Shown here one piece after another: positions 18,948 through 27,560 of a DNA stretch of 54,653 nucleotides (its first letter is position 1; the number at the start of each line of letters is the position of its first letter). This DNA is from CAIODY01 sp046051225. GTDB lineage: Bacteria; Bacteroidota; Bacteroidia; Chitinophagales; CAIODY01. Both the position numbers and the translations under genes were made by a program. The DNA lies in the NCBI GenBank assembly GCA_046051225.1, contig JBJOOR010000018.1:1-54653 (forward strand), read 5' to 3'. Below the pieces are notes generated by a model that worked only from the letters and a program-made list of their open reading frames with translations, ran no database searches and was not told the DNA's origin.

Positions 18948-19005
18948 AGGTGATTTTATATTTGATATTTGAATGTTGTTTATTGAACGATTGTATTAAG
19001 TAATC

Positions 19006-19851
19006 TCCTGCTGTAGCTGGTGGTACAAATCGAAATCCACATTAAACAAGGGCTTTAGCCACCTTTGAAATTATATTCACTAATAAATTTTTCAAATTCT
19101 TGTGTGAATGTTGTTTGCTTATGATGCTCTTCTTGCCCTTGAATATAAGAAATCACTTTTTGTAAATTACTTTCAGAAACTGATGCAGCAAAATAATCAT
19201 CAGCCCATTCAATTTTATTAGGAAACAAATTTGTTTTGTTAGCCAAAAATGATGCTTCTCCTTTAATTAATTGCATTGCTTTCGCAATAGATAAATCAGA
19301 TGGCAATTCAAATAAGCAATGTATATGTTCGGTAAATCCGCCAATTTCAGCAATGGTAATTCCTTTTGATTTTGCATTTTCAGCAATGTGTTTATACAAA
19401 TCATATCGTTGTGGTTTTTGCAAAATGGGCTGACGATTTTTTGTACCCCATACTGCATGAATCATTATTTTGGTGTACGACATAATGAATGCAAAATAAT
19501 ACAAGGGTGCTAAAGCACAAAAAAGTGTGCTGTATTTTTAATCCCTCGACTAAAGTCGAGGGTTACTAAATGCAGGTGAATAAATGATTCCAATTGTATT
19601 TGTATTCTGTAACCACCTGCCTTAGCTGTCAGTATGAAGTACAAACCACAACATCAACAGGCTTCAGCCCAAACAAGAATAAAACAATGGTGCTAAAGCA
19701 CATAAAATCTCTTTTCATCTTCTTCCCTCGACTAAAGTCGAGGGTTACTTAAACGCAAGTGTATGAATATTCTAAAGTGGCTTTGTATTCATAACCACCT
19801 GCTTTAGCTGGTGGAAAAAGAGCATAACCAAACACATAAGGGCTTTAGCCC
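19006..19851. repeat. REP-like hairpin cluster around the RAYT transposase gene (three iterations)
   Basis: Four kinds of short hairpin, all with a CTAAAG/CTTTAG centre, recur in a fixed order. (a) CCACCTGCTTTAGCTGGTGG at 19795-19814, with degenerate copies at 19006-19023 and 19613-19632. (b) GGGCTTTAGCCC at 19840-19851, with copies at 19050-19060 and about 19660-19670. (c) GTGCTAAAGCAC at 19507-19518 and 19690-19701. (d) CCCTCGACTAAAGTCGAGGG at 19543-19562 and 19725-19744, each followed by TTACT. In the first iteration the transposase gene lies between (b) and (c); in the second only about 20 bp do, like a non-autonomous derivative; the third stops after (b). Confidence 0.85.
19055..19483 (-). 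CDS. REP-associated tyrosine transposase (RAYT, IS200/IS605 TnpA-like)
   Basis: About 142 residues from the ATG at 19483 (MSYTKIMIHAVWGTKNRQPIL), which fits the family better than the frame start at 19504. The HUH metal-binding pair is HIHC in FTEHIHCLFEL, and the catalytic-Tyr helix reads VISYIQGQEEHH after WADDYFAASVSES. These Y1 transposases nick single-stranded DNA at hairpins. It sits inside an ordered set of REP-like hairpins that are its likely substrates. No TnpB or accessory gene is present, as expected for a RAYT. Confidence 0.85.
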   Translation of the reverse strand: MSYTKIMIHAVWGTKNRQPILQKPQRYDLYKHIAENAKSKGITIAEIGGFTEHIHCLFELPSDLSIAKAMQLIKGEASFLANKTNLFPNKIEWADDYFAASVSESNLQKVISYIQGQEEHHKQTTFTQEFEKFISEYNFKGG

Positions 19852-19854
19852 ACT

Positions 19855-19963
19855 CCATTCATCTTCTCCAAAAACGCTGCTTCTTCTTTCAAATCTTTGA
19901 TGTGCTTAATGCTAAAGCCTTTTGCATGGTGTCGCAGCTTTTTATTTTGGAGTTGGGGAACAT
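19855..19963 (-). pseudogene. Chimeric relic: arsC-like head fused to mfd tail (duplication junction)
   Basis: Bases 19855-19913 match the last codons of mfd (20884-20942) with about five differences. Bases 19914-19963 match the first 17 codons of the arsC-like gene (18898-18947), including ATG and the CDTMQKA motif. Read on the minus strand, the arsC head comes first and the mfd tail second, the reverse of their order in the chromosome. A tandem duplication of the segment from mfd tail to arsC head leaves exactly this junction. The fused frame stops after about 25 residues and is presumably non-functional. Confidence 0.8.
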
Positions 19964-19966
19964 GAT

Positions 19967-20887
19967 TTATTTCTGATAAATTAATTCATTGACCTTTTTA
20001 GCTATAGCATCTAATTTTTCATCTTTGATAATTTCAAGAAATGCTTCGTCAATGCCAGTATCTTTTAATTGCTTTCTAATTTCTTTTTTCTTATCTTGAG
20101 GAATAGTAAATCTGTAAATAAATGGCTCTAAATCTTTTCTTTTGTTCAAAGCAATAGAAATACTTTCATTGTTTGATACAAAAAAACTACCACCTTGTTT
20201 ATTTCTTCTTAAGTCGAACGGTCTATTAATAATATCATCTAGGTAACTTGATGTACTAACTATAAAATCATTTGAAACATTAAATGGGTCTAAATAATTT
20301 AAAAAGACATCGTCTTTTAAGTTTGCATTGTCCCCAAAAATATTTTTTTCAGGGATCATAAATACCCATAGCTGTGCAACAGAATTTTCTATTTTTTCGG
20401 ATTCTTGGACTGCAAAAAAAAGTGCTACTTTAATAAATACAGTAAAGTCAACTAATGTTGTTTTTACTCCAGCATGCTGAGCTTGGAAAAGTAAATCCCA
20501 TTCCTTCCCATATTTTAAATTATTGAAAACATTTCTTAATGCAATTTCTCCAATTTCTTCTTTTACAATTTCTTCAAATTTTAAAATTGCTTTTTTTTCA
20601 AGGGCTTTAGCTTCTTCTGATGAAATATTCAATCCACGACATATTCCATTTTCAATATTCCATTTATGGTTTTGCTCACCTCTATAATGAGGTACGAAAA
20701 TTACTTTAATCCAAGATTCCTTTAAAAAATATTGAACAATTACATTTCTTAAATTATTAAAAGCATTGCCAATTTTAATAGCATCATCCAAAGAATTAAT
20801 AATTCTGTTTTCTCCAATTACCTGGGATGATAACTCACGATATTTTTCTATGAAATTCATTTTCTCATCTTCTAATTTTCTAACCAT
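19967..20887 (-). CDS. FRG-domain protein
   Basis: 306 residues; the ATG at 20887 overlaps the mfd stop by 8 bp, and a second possible start (MNFIEKYREL) is at 20860. The FRG domain is recognised from YRGEQNHKWNIENGICRGL, the central LLFQAQHAGVKTTLVDFT and the late GGSFFVSNN. FRG (Phe-Arg-Gly) domains are of unknown function and are frequent in toxins, phage-defence and mobile regions. No other domain is visible. The gene lies between two copies of the mfd tail (19855-19913 and 20884-20942), next to a RAYT/REP cluster, which suggests acquisition after or with a local duplication. Confidence 0.8.
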   Translation of the reverse strand: MVRKLEDEKMNFIEKYRELSSQVIGENRIINSLDDAIKIGNAFNNLRNVIVQYFLKESWIKVIFVPHYRGEQNHKWNIENGICRGLNISSEEAKALEKKAILKFEEIVKEEIGEIALRNVFNNLKYGKEWDLLFQAQHAGVKTTLVDFTVFIKVALFFAVQESEKIENSVAQLWVFMIPEKNIFGDNANLKDDVFLNYLDPFNVSNDFIVSTSSYLDDIINRPFDLRRNKQGGSFFVSNNESISIALNKRKDLEPFIYRFTIPQDKKKEIRKQLKDTGIDEAFLEIIKDEKLDAIAKKVNELIYQK

Positions 20888-23800
20888 TCATCTTCTCCAA
20901 AAACTCTTTGGCTTCTTTCAAATCTTTGATGTGCTTAATGCTCACGATTAAGTTTTTGTCGGTTTGTTTTAAACTGCATCGTGTGCCTTGTGCATTGATA
21001 AAATTAAGGATGCTGGCAAACTTTGGTGATTCATAAAACTTACTTTGTTGTTCGCCTAAGAAATAACAACGCATCATTTTATCTTTCACAATCAATCGTT
21101 CAAAGCCGCAATCAGTAGCTACCCAACGCAAACGAATGCCATCAAACAATTCAAATACTGCTGCTGGCAATGGACCAAATCTATCGGCTAATTGCGTAGC
21201 AAATGTTTGCAATTGCTCTTCATTTTCGCAATCATCTAATTGACGATATAAAGAAAGTCTTTCATTAATGCTGTTCACATATTCATCAGGAATCAGCATT
21301 TCATTATCGGTATCAATCGCACACTCTTTCACATATTTCGGTGCAATGGTATCAGTAGTTACATCTTCAAACAAATCTTTAAATTCCGTTTCTTTCAATT
21401 CACGAATGGCTTCATCCAATATTTTATGATACATCTCAAAACCCACTTCGGCAATGAATCCACTTTGTTCGCCACCCAACAAATTTCCTGCACCACGTAT
21501 ATCCAAATCTTTCAACGAAATATTAAACCCACTTCCTAAGTCACTGAATTGTTCAATCGTCTGCAAACGCTTACGGGCTTCGGGTGTAAGCACATGCATA
21601 GGCGGAGCCAGCAAATAACAAAATGCTTTTTTATTGTTTCTACCCACACGACCACGAAGCTGATGCAAATCGCTCAACCCATGATGATGTGCATGATTAA
21701 TGATGATGGTGTTGGCATTAGAAATATCCAAACCGCTTTCAACAATATTGGTACAAACCAATACATCATACTCCCGATTGATGAAACCCAACATGCGTTG
21801 CTCTAACTGTTCGCCATCCAATTGTCCATGCGCCACACCGATTTCAAACGCAGGGCAAAGCTTGCGAATGAGTGCAGCAATTTCACCAATATCATTTACT
21901 TTATTATGAATGAAATAAACCTGTCCACCTCGGTACACTTCAAATTCAATCGCTTCTTTTATCAAATCAGTATTGAACGTAGCCACTTGTGTAGTTACAG
22001 GCTGACGATTAGGTGGCGGTGTATTGATGATAGATAAATCACGAGCACCCATCATACTGAATTGCAAAGTTCGTGGAATAGGCGTTGCTGTTAGCGTTAG
22101 CGTATCCACCGAATTTTTAATTAACTTCAATTTATCTTTTGCAGCCACACCAAATTTTTGTTCTTCATCAATAATCATCAAACCCAAATCTTTGAATTTG
22201 ATTTTGCTGCCCAACAGCATGTGTGTGCCAATCAGTATATCCACTTTGCCAGCGGCTAATCGCTCTAAAGTTTCTTTTATTTCTTTCGCAGTTTTAAAAC
22301 GATTCACATATTCAACCGTACATGGAAATTCTTTCAATCGCTCCGCAAATGTTTTTGCATGCTGCATAGCTAAAATAGTTGTTGGCACTAAAACAGCAAC
22401 TTGTTTTCCATCGGCAACTGCTTTGAAAGCTGCACGAACAGCCACTTCTGTTTTGCCAAAACCCACATCACCACAAACCAATCTATCCATCGGATAAGGT
22501 TTTTCCATATCCGCTTTTACATCCTGCGTTGCTTTTAACTGGTCGGGTGTATCTTCATAAATAAAGCTGGCTTCCAGTTCATTTTGCAAATAAGTATCGG
22601 GTGTAAATGCAAAACCTTTAGCCGCTTTTCTTTTTGCATACAATTGAATTAAATCAAAAGCCAGTTCTTTTACTTTGAGTTTGGTTTTGCGTTTCAGTTG
22701 TTCCCAAACTTCACTGCCCAGTTTATTTACTTTCGGCTCAATTCCCTCTTTGCCACTGTATTTGGTGATTTTATGCAGCGAATTAATATTCACATACAAC
22801 ACATCATTATCTCTGTAAAAAATACGAACGACTTCCTGCACCACACCATTCATCTCTAATTTCTGCAAGCCCGAATATTTTCCAACGCCATGGTCAATGT
22901 GCACTACATAATCACCAGGTTGCAGTTCCTTCAATGATTTCAGGCTGATAGCATTAGATTTTGCATAACCAATTTTTTGTTTGTAACGATGATAACGCTC
23001 AAACAATTGATGGTCGGTATAGCAAACAAGCTTGGTGTCTTGGTCGATGAAACCTTGATGTAATGCAATTGCAACAGGAGTAAATCTTACTTTTTGAGTT
23101 GTTGATTTATTGAGTTGTTGATTAGAAGTTACAGTCTTTGTACTTGATACTTTGTACTTAATACTCGAAGCAATATCATCAAAAATGCTGTAGAATCTTT
23201 CAATCTGTTTTGGATTATCAGAGAAAATTAAATTCTCAAAACCAAGATGTTGTTTCACCAATAAATCATCAATCAGCAATTCAAAATTCTTATTGAAGGA
23301 AGGCTGCGGTATTTGATTAAACTGAATTTTTACATCCGCTTTATAATATGGTCGAGTGCCAAATTCAACAATCGAAAACTTTTCGATTGAATTAACAATT
23401 AACGAAGAGCAATTATCAATTAAAAGAGAATTGGTGTTTTCTTCATTGTTAATTGGTATTTGATAATTGTCAATTAGTTCAAAAATATCCTTGCAGTTCT
23501 TCAACCAAAAAATCGCATTGCTTGGAATAAAATCAAACAGCGATGATTCAATTTTTTCATCACTTAGATTATTGGTGTTCGGGATAATTGTAACATGAGC
23601 AATATTCTGATTACTCAATTGCGATGCAGGGTCGAAAGTTCTTATACTTTCCACTTCCTTACCAAATAATTCAACACGATAAGGCAACTCATTTCCAAAA
23701 CTAAAAATATCTACAATGCCGCCACGAATGCTGAATTGACCTGGTTCATACACAAAATCAGTTCTTTCAAAATTCAGTTCGGTGAGCAATTCAATCACAA

Positions 23801-24290
23801 AATCCAAATCTAGATTATCACCTTTTTTGAAATGCAAAATATGTTTTTGCAATCCAGCCTGCGATACTACTTTTTCCATCAATGCTTCAGGATAAGTAAC
23901 TACAATTCTGCCCGAAGCAGGATGTTTCAATAAATCAGTTAATAATTCAGTTCGTTCTAAAACCTGATTATTGTTGAGTTCGGAAGAAAAATTCCCAACA
24001 ATTTTAAATGAATCAGGGAAGTAAAAGCAATGCGTTGATTGGTGATTGTGCTGATTTAATAAACTATCCAAATCAGTTTGAAAATAAAGTGCTTCTTCTT
24101 TGTTATTGCAGACTATAAAATGTGTTTGGTTGGGAAACGACAAAAAAATAGCAGCCGCTTGCAGACTTTCCGCCGAACCAATTAAACCATTTAATTGAAT
24201 GGTTTGCAGTTCAGTTTGTTGCAATCGTTCAATAATTTGTTTCGACTGTTGTGAGCCTTGAACATGACTCAAAATTTCCTGTAAATTCAT
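20880..24290 (-). CDS. mfd: Transcription-repair coupling factor
   Basis: Removes RNA polymerase stalled at DNA lesions and recruits UvrA for repair. 1136 residues in the full Mfd layout: an N-terminal UvrB-like region, the CarD/RID domain (about 470-540, GDYVVHIDHGVGKYSGL) that binds RNA polymerase, an SF2 translocase with Walker A CGDVGFGKTEV, DEEQ box, TATPIPRTL, GLDISNANT and QLRGRVGR motifs, and a C-terminal TRCF domain. The reverse-strand box CAAAAGTA at 24315-24322 upstream gives a perfect TAnnTTTG promoter element. Its last ~60 bp are duplicated at 19855-19913. Confidence 0.96.
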   Translation of the reverse strand: MNLQEILSHVQGSQQSKQIIERLQQTELQTIQLNGLIGSAESLQAAAIFLSFPNQTHFIVCNNKEEALYFQTDLDSLLNQHNHQSTHCFYFPDSFKIVGNFSSELNNNQVLERTELLTDLLKHPASGRIVVTYPEALMEKVVSQAGLQKHILHFKKGDNLDLDFVIELLTELNFERTDFVYEPGQFSIRGGIVDIFSFGNELPYRVELFGKEVESIRTFDPASQLSNQNIAHVTIIPNTNNLSDEKIESSLFDFIPSNAIFWLKNCKDIFELIDNYQIPINNEENTNSLLIDNCSSLIVNSIEKFSIVEFGTRPYYKADVKIQFNQIPQPSFNKNFELLIDDLLVKQHLGFENLIFSDNPKQIERFYSIFDDIASSIKYKVSSTKTVTSNQQLNKSTTQKVRFTPVAIALHQGFIDQDTKLVCYTDHQLFERYHRYKQKIGYAKSNAISLKSLKELQPGDYVVHIDHGVGKYSGLQKLEMNGVVQEVVRIFYRDNDVLYVNINSLHKITKYSGKEGIEPKVNKLGSEVWEQLKRKTKLKVKELAFDLIQLYAKRKAAKGFAFTPDTYLQNELEASFIYEDTPDQLKATQDVKADMEKPYPMDRLVCGDVGFGKTEVAVRAAFKAVADGKQVAVLVPTTILAMQHAKTFAERLKEFPCTVEYVNRFKTAKEIKETLERLAAGKVDILIGTHMLLGSKIKFKDLGLMIIDEEQKFGVAAKDKLKLIKNSVDTLTLTATPIPRTLQFSMMGARDLSIINTPPPNRQPVTTQVATFNTDLIKEAIEFEVYRGGQVYFIHNKVNDIGEIAALIRKLCPAFEIGVAHGQLDGEQLEQRMLGFINREYDVLVCTNIVESGLDISNANTIIINHAHHHGLSDLHQLRGRVGRNNKKAFCYLLAPPMHVLTPEARKRLQTIEQFSDLGSGFNISLKDLDIRGAGNLLGGEQSGFIAEVGFEMYHKILDEAIRELKETEFKDLFEDVTTDTIAPKYVKECAIDTDNEMLIPDEYVNSINERLSLYRQLDDCENEEQLQTFATQLADRFGPLPAAVFELFDGIRLRWVATDCGFERLIVKDKMMRCYFLGEQQSKFYESPKFASILNFINAQGTRCSLKQTDKNLIVSIKHIKDLKEAKEFLEKMNG

Positions 24291-24314
24291 CTACACTTAT
24301 TATTCTTAAAGTTG

Positions 24315-24322
24315 CAAAAGTA
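24315..24322 (-). promoter_or_regulatory. Candidate -7 box (TACTTTTG) for mfd
   Basis: On the minus strand this reads TACTTTTG, matching the Bacteroidota -7 consensus TAnnTTTG, 25 bp before the mfd start. No convincing -33 TTTG at the usual distance was found. Confidence 0.45.
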
Positions 24323-24426
24323 CTTTATTGAAGCAATGTTTTTTATCAAATGTTCATTAATTACTTATTAATTAATTCTGCCAAAAGAAATTAATAAAAG
24401 TATCTTCGTACATACGTTTTAATGTA

Positions 24427-26193
24427 ATGATTTTGCTTAAAAAAATAAAAAGTTTTATTGCCCCCCAAAGTTTTTCGGAAGAATTTTTTCTAAATAAATA
24501 TGCTACTCTTATTGGGGCTACAAGTTTTGTGTACACATTATTTTGGTGGTATGTTGGCATTTATATAATTATACCTGTAAATATTATTACTGGTATTTTA
24601 ATTTTTTCGCCCATTCTGTTAGTTCGAAAAAAAATTGTTTCTGTTCGGGTTGGATTAAATTTATTATTAGGTTTTGGTGTACTCGAAATATTTTTTGTAA
24701 GTTTATTTTCGTGGCATCACACTAGTATTATTTTAGATTGGTTAATGATGATTCCGCTTGGAGCTTATTTATTTATGGGAGGCGGAAAAAGGGCTGCAAT
24801 ATGGTGTATACCATGCTTAATTGCATTTGTTGCTGTACCAGTTTTAAATCATTTTTTTGTTGATACTTTTTTAAAATATGAACATTTTAATAATGAAAGA
24901 TTAAAGATTATTAACGTTGTTTCTATTGTTTTTTTATTTGTTGATATTATGTTGCTTTCAATTGAATATGCCAATTTAAGAGATTTGAATGACAAAAATT
25001 TAACATTGCAAAACAAAGAATTAGTAATTATTCAAAACGATATTATTAAAACTCAAAAATACAAAGATCAATTTTTTGCAAATATTAGTCACGAACTCAG
25101 AACGCCCATGAATGCCATTCATGGAATATCTGAATTGTTAGAAAAAGCAAATTTAGATGAAGATGCAGATGGATTGGTTAAATCATTAAAAACTTCATCC
25201 AGTCATTTGGTATCTGTAATTAATGATATTCTTGATTATTCTAAAATTCAAGAAGGTAAATTAATATTGGGAAAAAATGTATTTAATTTACCTGATTTAA
25301 TTACCGAAGCATACAACATGCTGAAGTACACAGCAAGTGATAAAAAGATTGATTACAGATTAAAATTTGAAAATAAATTACCGCAAAATATAGAAAGTGA
25401 CCAACAACGGATAAAGCAAGTAATTGTAAATCTATTAAGTAATGCTATAAAATTTACAGATGAGGGAATTGTTGAAATGCGCTGCTCATTAATTAATAAT
25501 CAAAAGTCGGATAATATTTTAAGAATCGAAATTCAGGATACAGGCATTGGCATTTCGAAAGAATATTTAGATAATATTTTTGAAAGTTATAGCCAAGCTG
25601 ATGCTTATATCTCAAATAAATTTGGAGGTACTGGATTAGGATTAAACATTAGTAGAAAGTTGATAAAAATGATGGATGGAACTATTGGTTGTAATAGTAT
25701 AATTGGAAAAGGATCTATCTTTTATATCGAACTTCCATTGCATATTATTAATGAAAGTTCGTTGCTTACAAATTCAAAACAAACTGATTCAATTATTATT
25801 TCTGAAATAAATCCAAATTTAAATTTGTTGATTGTGGATGATAATCAAATGAATTTAACCATCACAAAAAAAATTATTCAAAAATGTATTCCAGATGCAA
25901 TAATTGATATTTGTGAAGATGGAATGCAAGCTATTAGTATTACTTCGCAAAAAAAATATGATATTATTTTAATGGATTTGCAAATGCCTATTATGAATGG
26001 CATTGAAGCTACTATTGCTATTCGGAATAATTCGATGAATCTTAATTTTAAATCTGCCATCATTGCTTTTACAGCTAATGCAAATGAACATGATATTAAA
26101 AAATGTATCGAGGCTGGTATGGATGATTATATTACAAAGCCTTTTGAATTAAAGGATTTAATTGCTAAGGTTCATCAATATTCAAAAATTTAA
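24427..26193 (+). CDS. Hybrid sensor histidine kinase with C-terminal receiver
   Basis: 588 residues. The first ~190 contain about six hydrophobic segments with no large extracytoplasmic domain, so the signal is probably sensed in the membrane. A short coiled linker leads to HisKA with FFANISHELRTPMNAI (phospho-acceptor His222), then HATPase_c with NLLSNAIKFT, DTGIGIS and GGTGLGLNIS boxes. A receiver domain (about 462-588) has the acceptor Asp517 in IILMDLQMP and the conserved Lys in DDYITKPFE. No DNA-binding response regulator is adjacent, so its output partner is elsewhere. The input signal cannot be inferred. Confidence 0.92.
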   Translation: MILLKKIKSFIAPQSFSEEFFLNKYATLIGATSFVYTLFWWYVGIYIIIPVNIITGILIFSPILLVRKKIVSVRVGLNLLLGFGVLEIFFVSLFSWHHTSIILDWLMMIPLGAYLFMGGGKRAAIWCIPCLIAFVAVPVLNHFFVDTFLKYEHFNNERLKIINVVSIVFLFVDIMLLSIEYANLRDLNDKNLTLQNKELVIIQNDIIKTQKYKDQFFANISHELRTPMNAIHGISELLEKANLDEDADGLVKSLKTSSSHLVSVINDILDYSKIQEGKLILGKNVFNLPDLITEAYNMLKYTASDKKIDYRLKFENKLPQNIESDQQRIKQVIVNLLSNAIKFTDEGIVEMRCSLINNQKSDNILRIEIQDTGIGISKEYLDNIFESYSQADAYISNKFGGTGLGLNISRKLIKMMDGTIGCNSIIGKGSIFYIELPLHIINESSLLTNSKQTDSIIISEINPNLNLLIVDDNQMNLTITKKIIQKCIPDAIIDICEDGMQAISITSQKKYDIILMDLQMPIMNGIEATIAIRNNSMNLNFKSAIIAFTANANEHDIKKCIEAGMDDYITKPFELKDLIAKVHQYSKI

Positions 26194-26261
26194 TTGATAC
26201 AATAATCTTATCAGCTAATTAGTATCATGTAAATTTACGTTTTCATTTTAAATTTTTATTC

Positions 26262-27560
26262 TTGAAAATCCAAATACAAACAAATATTAATGCATTCCAA
26301 TTCTTTCAGGTGTTGCGATTTGCTGCCTTTATTTTAATTAGTATTTTATTGGCAAAAGCAGGCGTATCAACAGGAATGATTGGCGCTTACGAATATTTAT
26401 TGATGTTGGGTGGCTCGGCTAGCTTTTTTTGGTTAGGTGGTTTTCTTACTTTTTATATTAGCAAATCGGAAGAGAAAAACAATCAAACTAATTGGTACAA
26501 AAAAACTTTTATAATTTTATTGTTATCAAATACAATACTTATTTGTTTAATGGTGGCATTATATTTTTTATTTCGAAATCGTTTTTTTGAACACATTACT
26601 ACTACTACTTTTTCATTATTCTTAATTTATCATTTCACAAATAATCAATCGTATATCAACGAGCATTATCTTCTTTCATCCAGCAAACAAAGAATACTGC
26701 TACACTATAGCATTTTAAATTTTCTTTTATTATTGCTGGGCGCTGGATTTGGATTTTATTTTTATAAAAATGTGAATGGTATTTTATTAGGATTAAGTGT
26801 GATTTCTATTTTAAAAACACTGTATTCTGTTTTTATTTATTTCCAACAAAAACAAAATTCGAGTATTGATAAATCTCTATTATTCAATTTCATCCAACAA
26901 GGATTAATCATTTCAATATCCATATTATTGGGTAGTTTGGGCGATTATATTGATGAATTCTTGATAAATTTTTTTTATGGAAATGAAACCTACGCCATCT
27001 ATAAAATGGGAGCTCGTGAATTTCCATTATTACAATTGCTAACCAATTCATTAGCCACTATTTTAATTATAGTGATTGCTAAAGAAAGCATTGCAGAAGC
27101 TTTGCAAACATTTAAAATTAAAACATCAAAATTGATCAAAACCTTAATTCCGATTTTATGTGTTTTAATTTTGAGTAGTAAATATTTATTTCCACTTTTT
27201 TATAACCAACATTTTTCAGAAAGTGCTATTTATTTTAATCTATATACACTGCTTGTGTTTAGCAGATTTTTATTTCCACAAAGCATTATCATTGGCTTAG
27301 GAATGAACAAATATTTAATGATTGCATCAGTAGTTGAATGCACATTGCATATTGCTTTAAGCCTTTTATTGATGCAGTTTTGGGGCGTTTATGGTATTAT
27401 TGTAGGATTCTTGATTTCTTACTTAATTGATAAATTATTATTGATGTATTTTTTGTATCAACAAAAAGGAATTTCGCCATTGGATTACACACCAATAAAA
27501 GAATATTTGATTGGAAATTTGATGATAGTAATTACTATATGGATTGCATCGGCTTTGTAA
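26262..27560 (+). CDS. Polysaccharide flippase-like membrane protein (TTG start)
   Basis: About 432 residues with roughly twelve hydrophobic segments throughout, in the pattern of Wzx/MATE-like oligosaccharide flippases, which move undecaprenyl-linked sugars across the inner membrane. Features are IGAYEYLLMLGGSASFFWLGGF near the N-terminus and repeated short cytoplasmic loops. The start is TTG at 26262 (TTGAAAATCCAAATA), with no in-frame ATG nearby. The last 26 bp overlap the convergent gene at 27535-29139. Its position beside a sugar-synthesis operon supports a surface-glycan role; substrate unknown. Confidence 0.72.
   Translation: MKIQIQTNINAFQFFQVLRFAAFILISILLAKAGVSTGMIGAYEYLLMLGGSASFFWLGGFLTFYISKSEEKNNQTNWYKKTFIILLLSNTILICLMVALYFLFRNRFFEHITTTTFSLFLIYHFTNNQSYINEHYLLSSSKQRILLHYSILNFLLLLLGAGFGFYFYKNVNGILLGLSVISILKTLYSVFIYFQQKQNSSIDKSLLFNFIQQGLIISISILLGSLGDYIDEFLINFFYGNETYAIYKMGAREFPLLQLLTNSLATILIIVIAKESIAEALQTFKIKTSKLIKTLIPILCVLILSSKYLFPLFYNQHFSESAIYFNLYTLLVFSRFLFPQSIIIGLGMNKYLMIASVVECTLHIALSLLLMQFWGVYGIIVGFLISYLIDKLLLMYFLYQQKGISPLDYTPIKEYLIGNLMIVITIWIASAL

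Noticed and set aside
20880..20887. Overlap of mfd stop and FRG start taken as proof of one operon
   Set aside because: The FRG gene seems inserted into a duplicated interval and a second start at 20860 is possible, so translational coupling is not shown.
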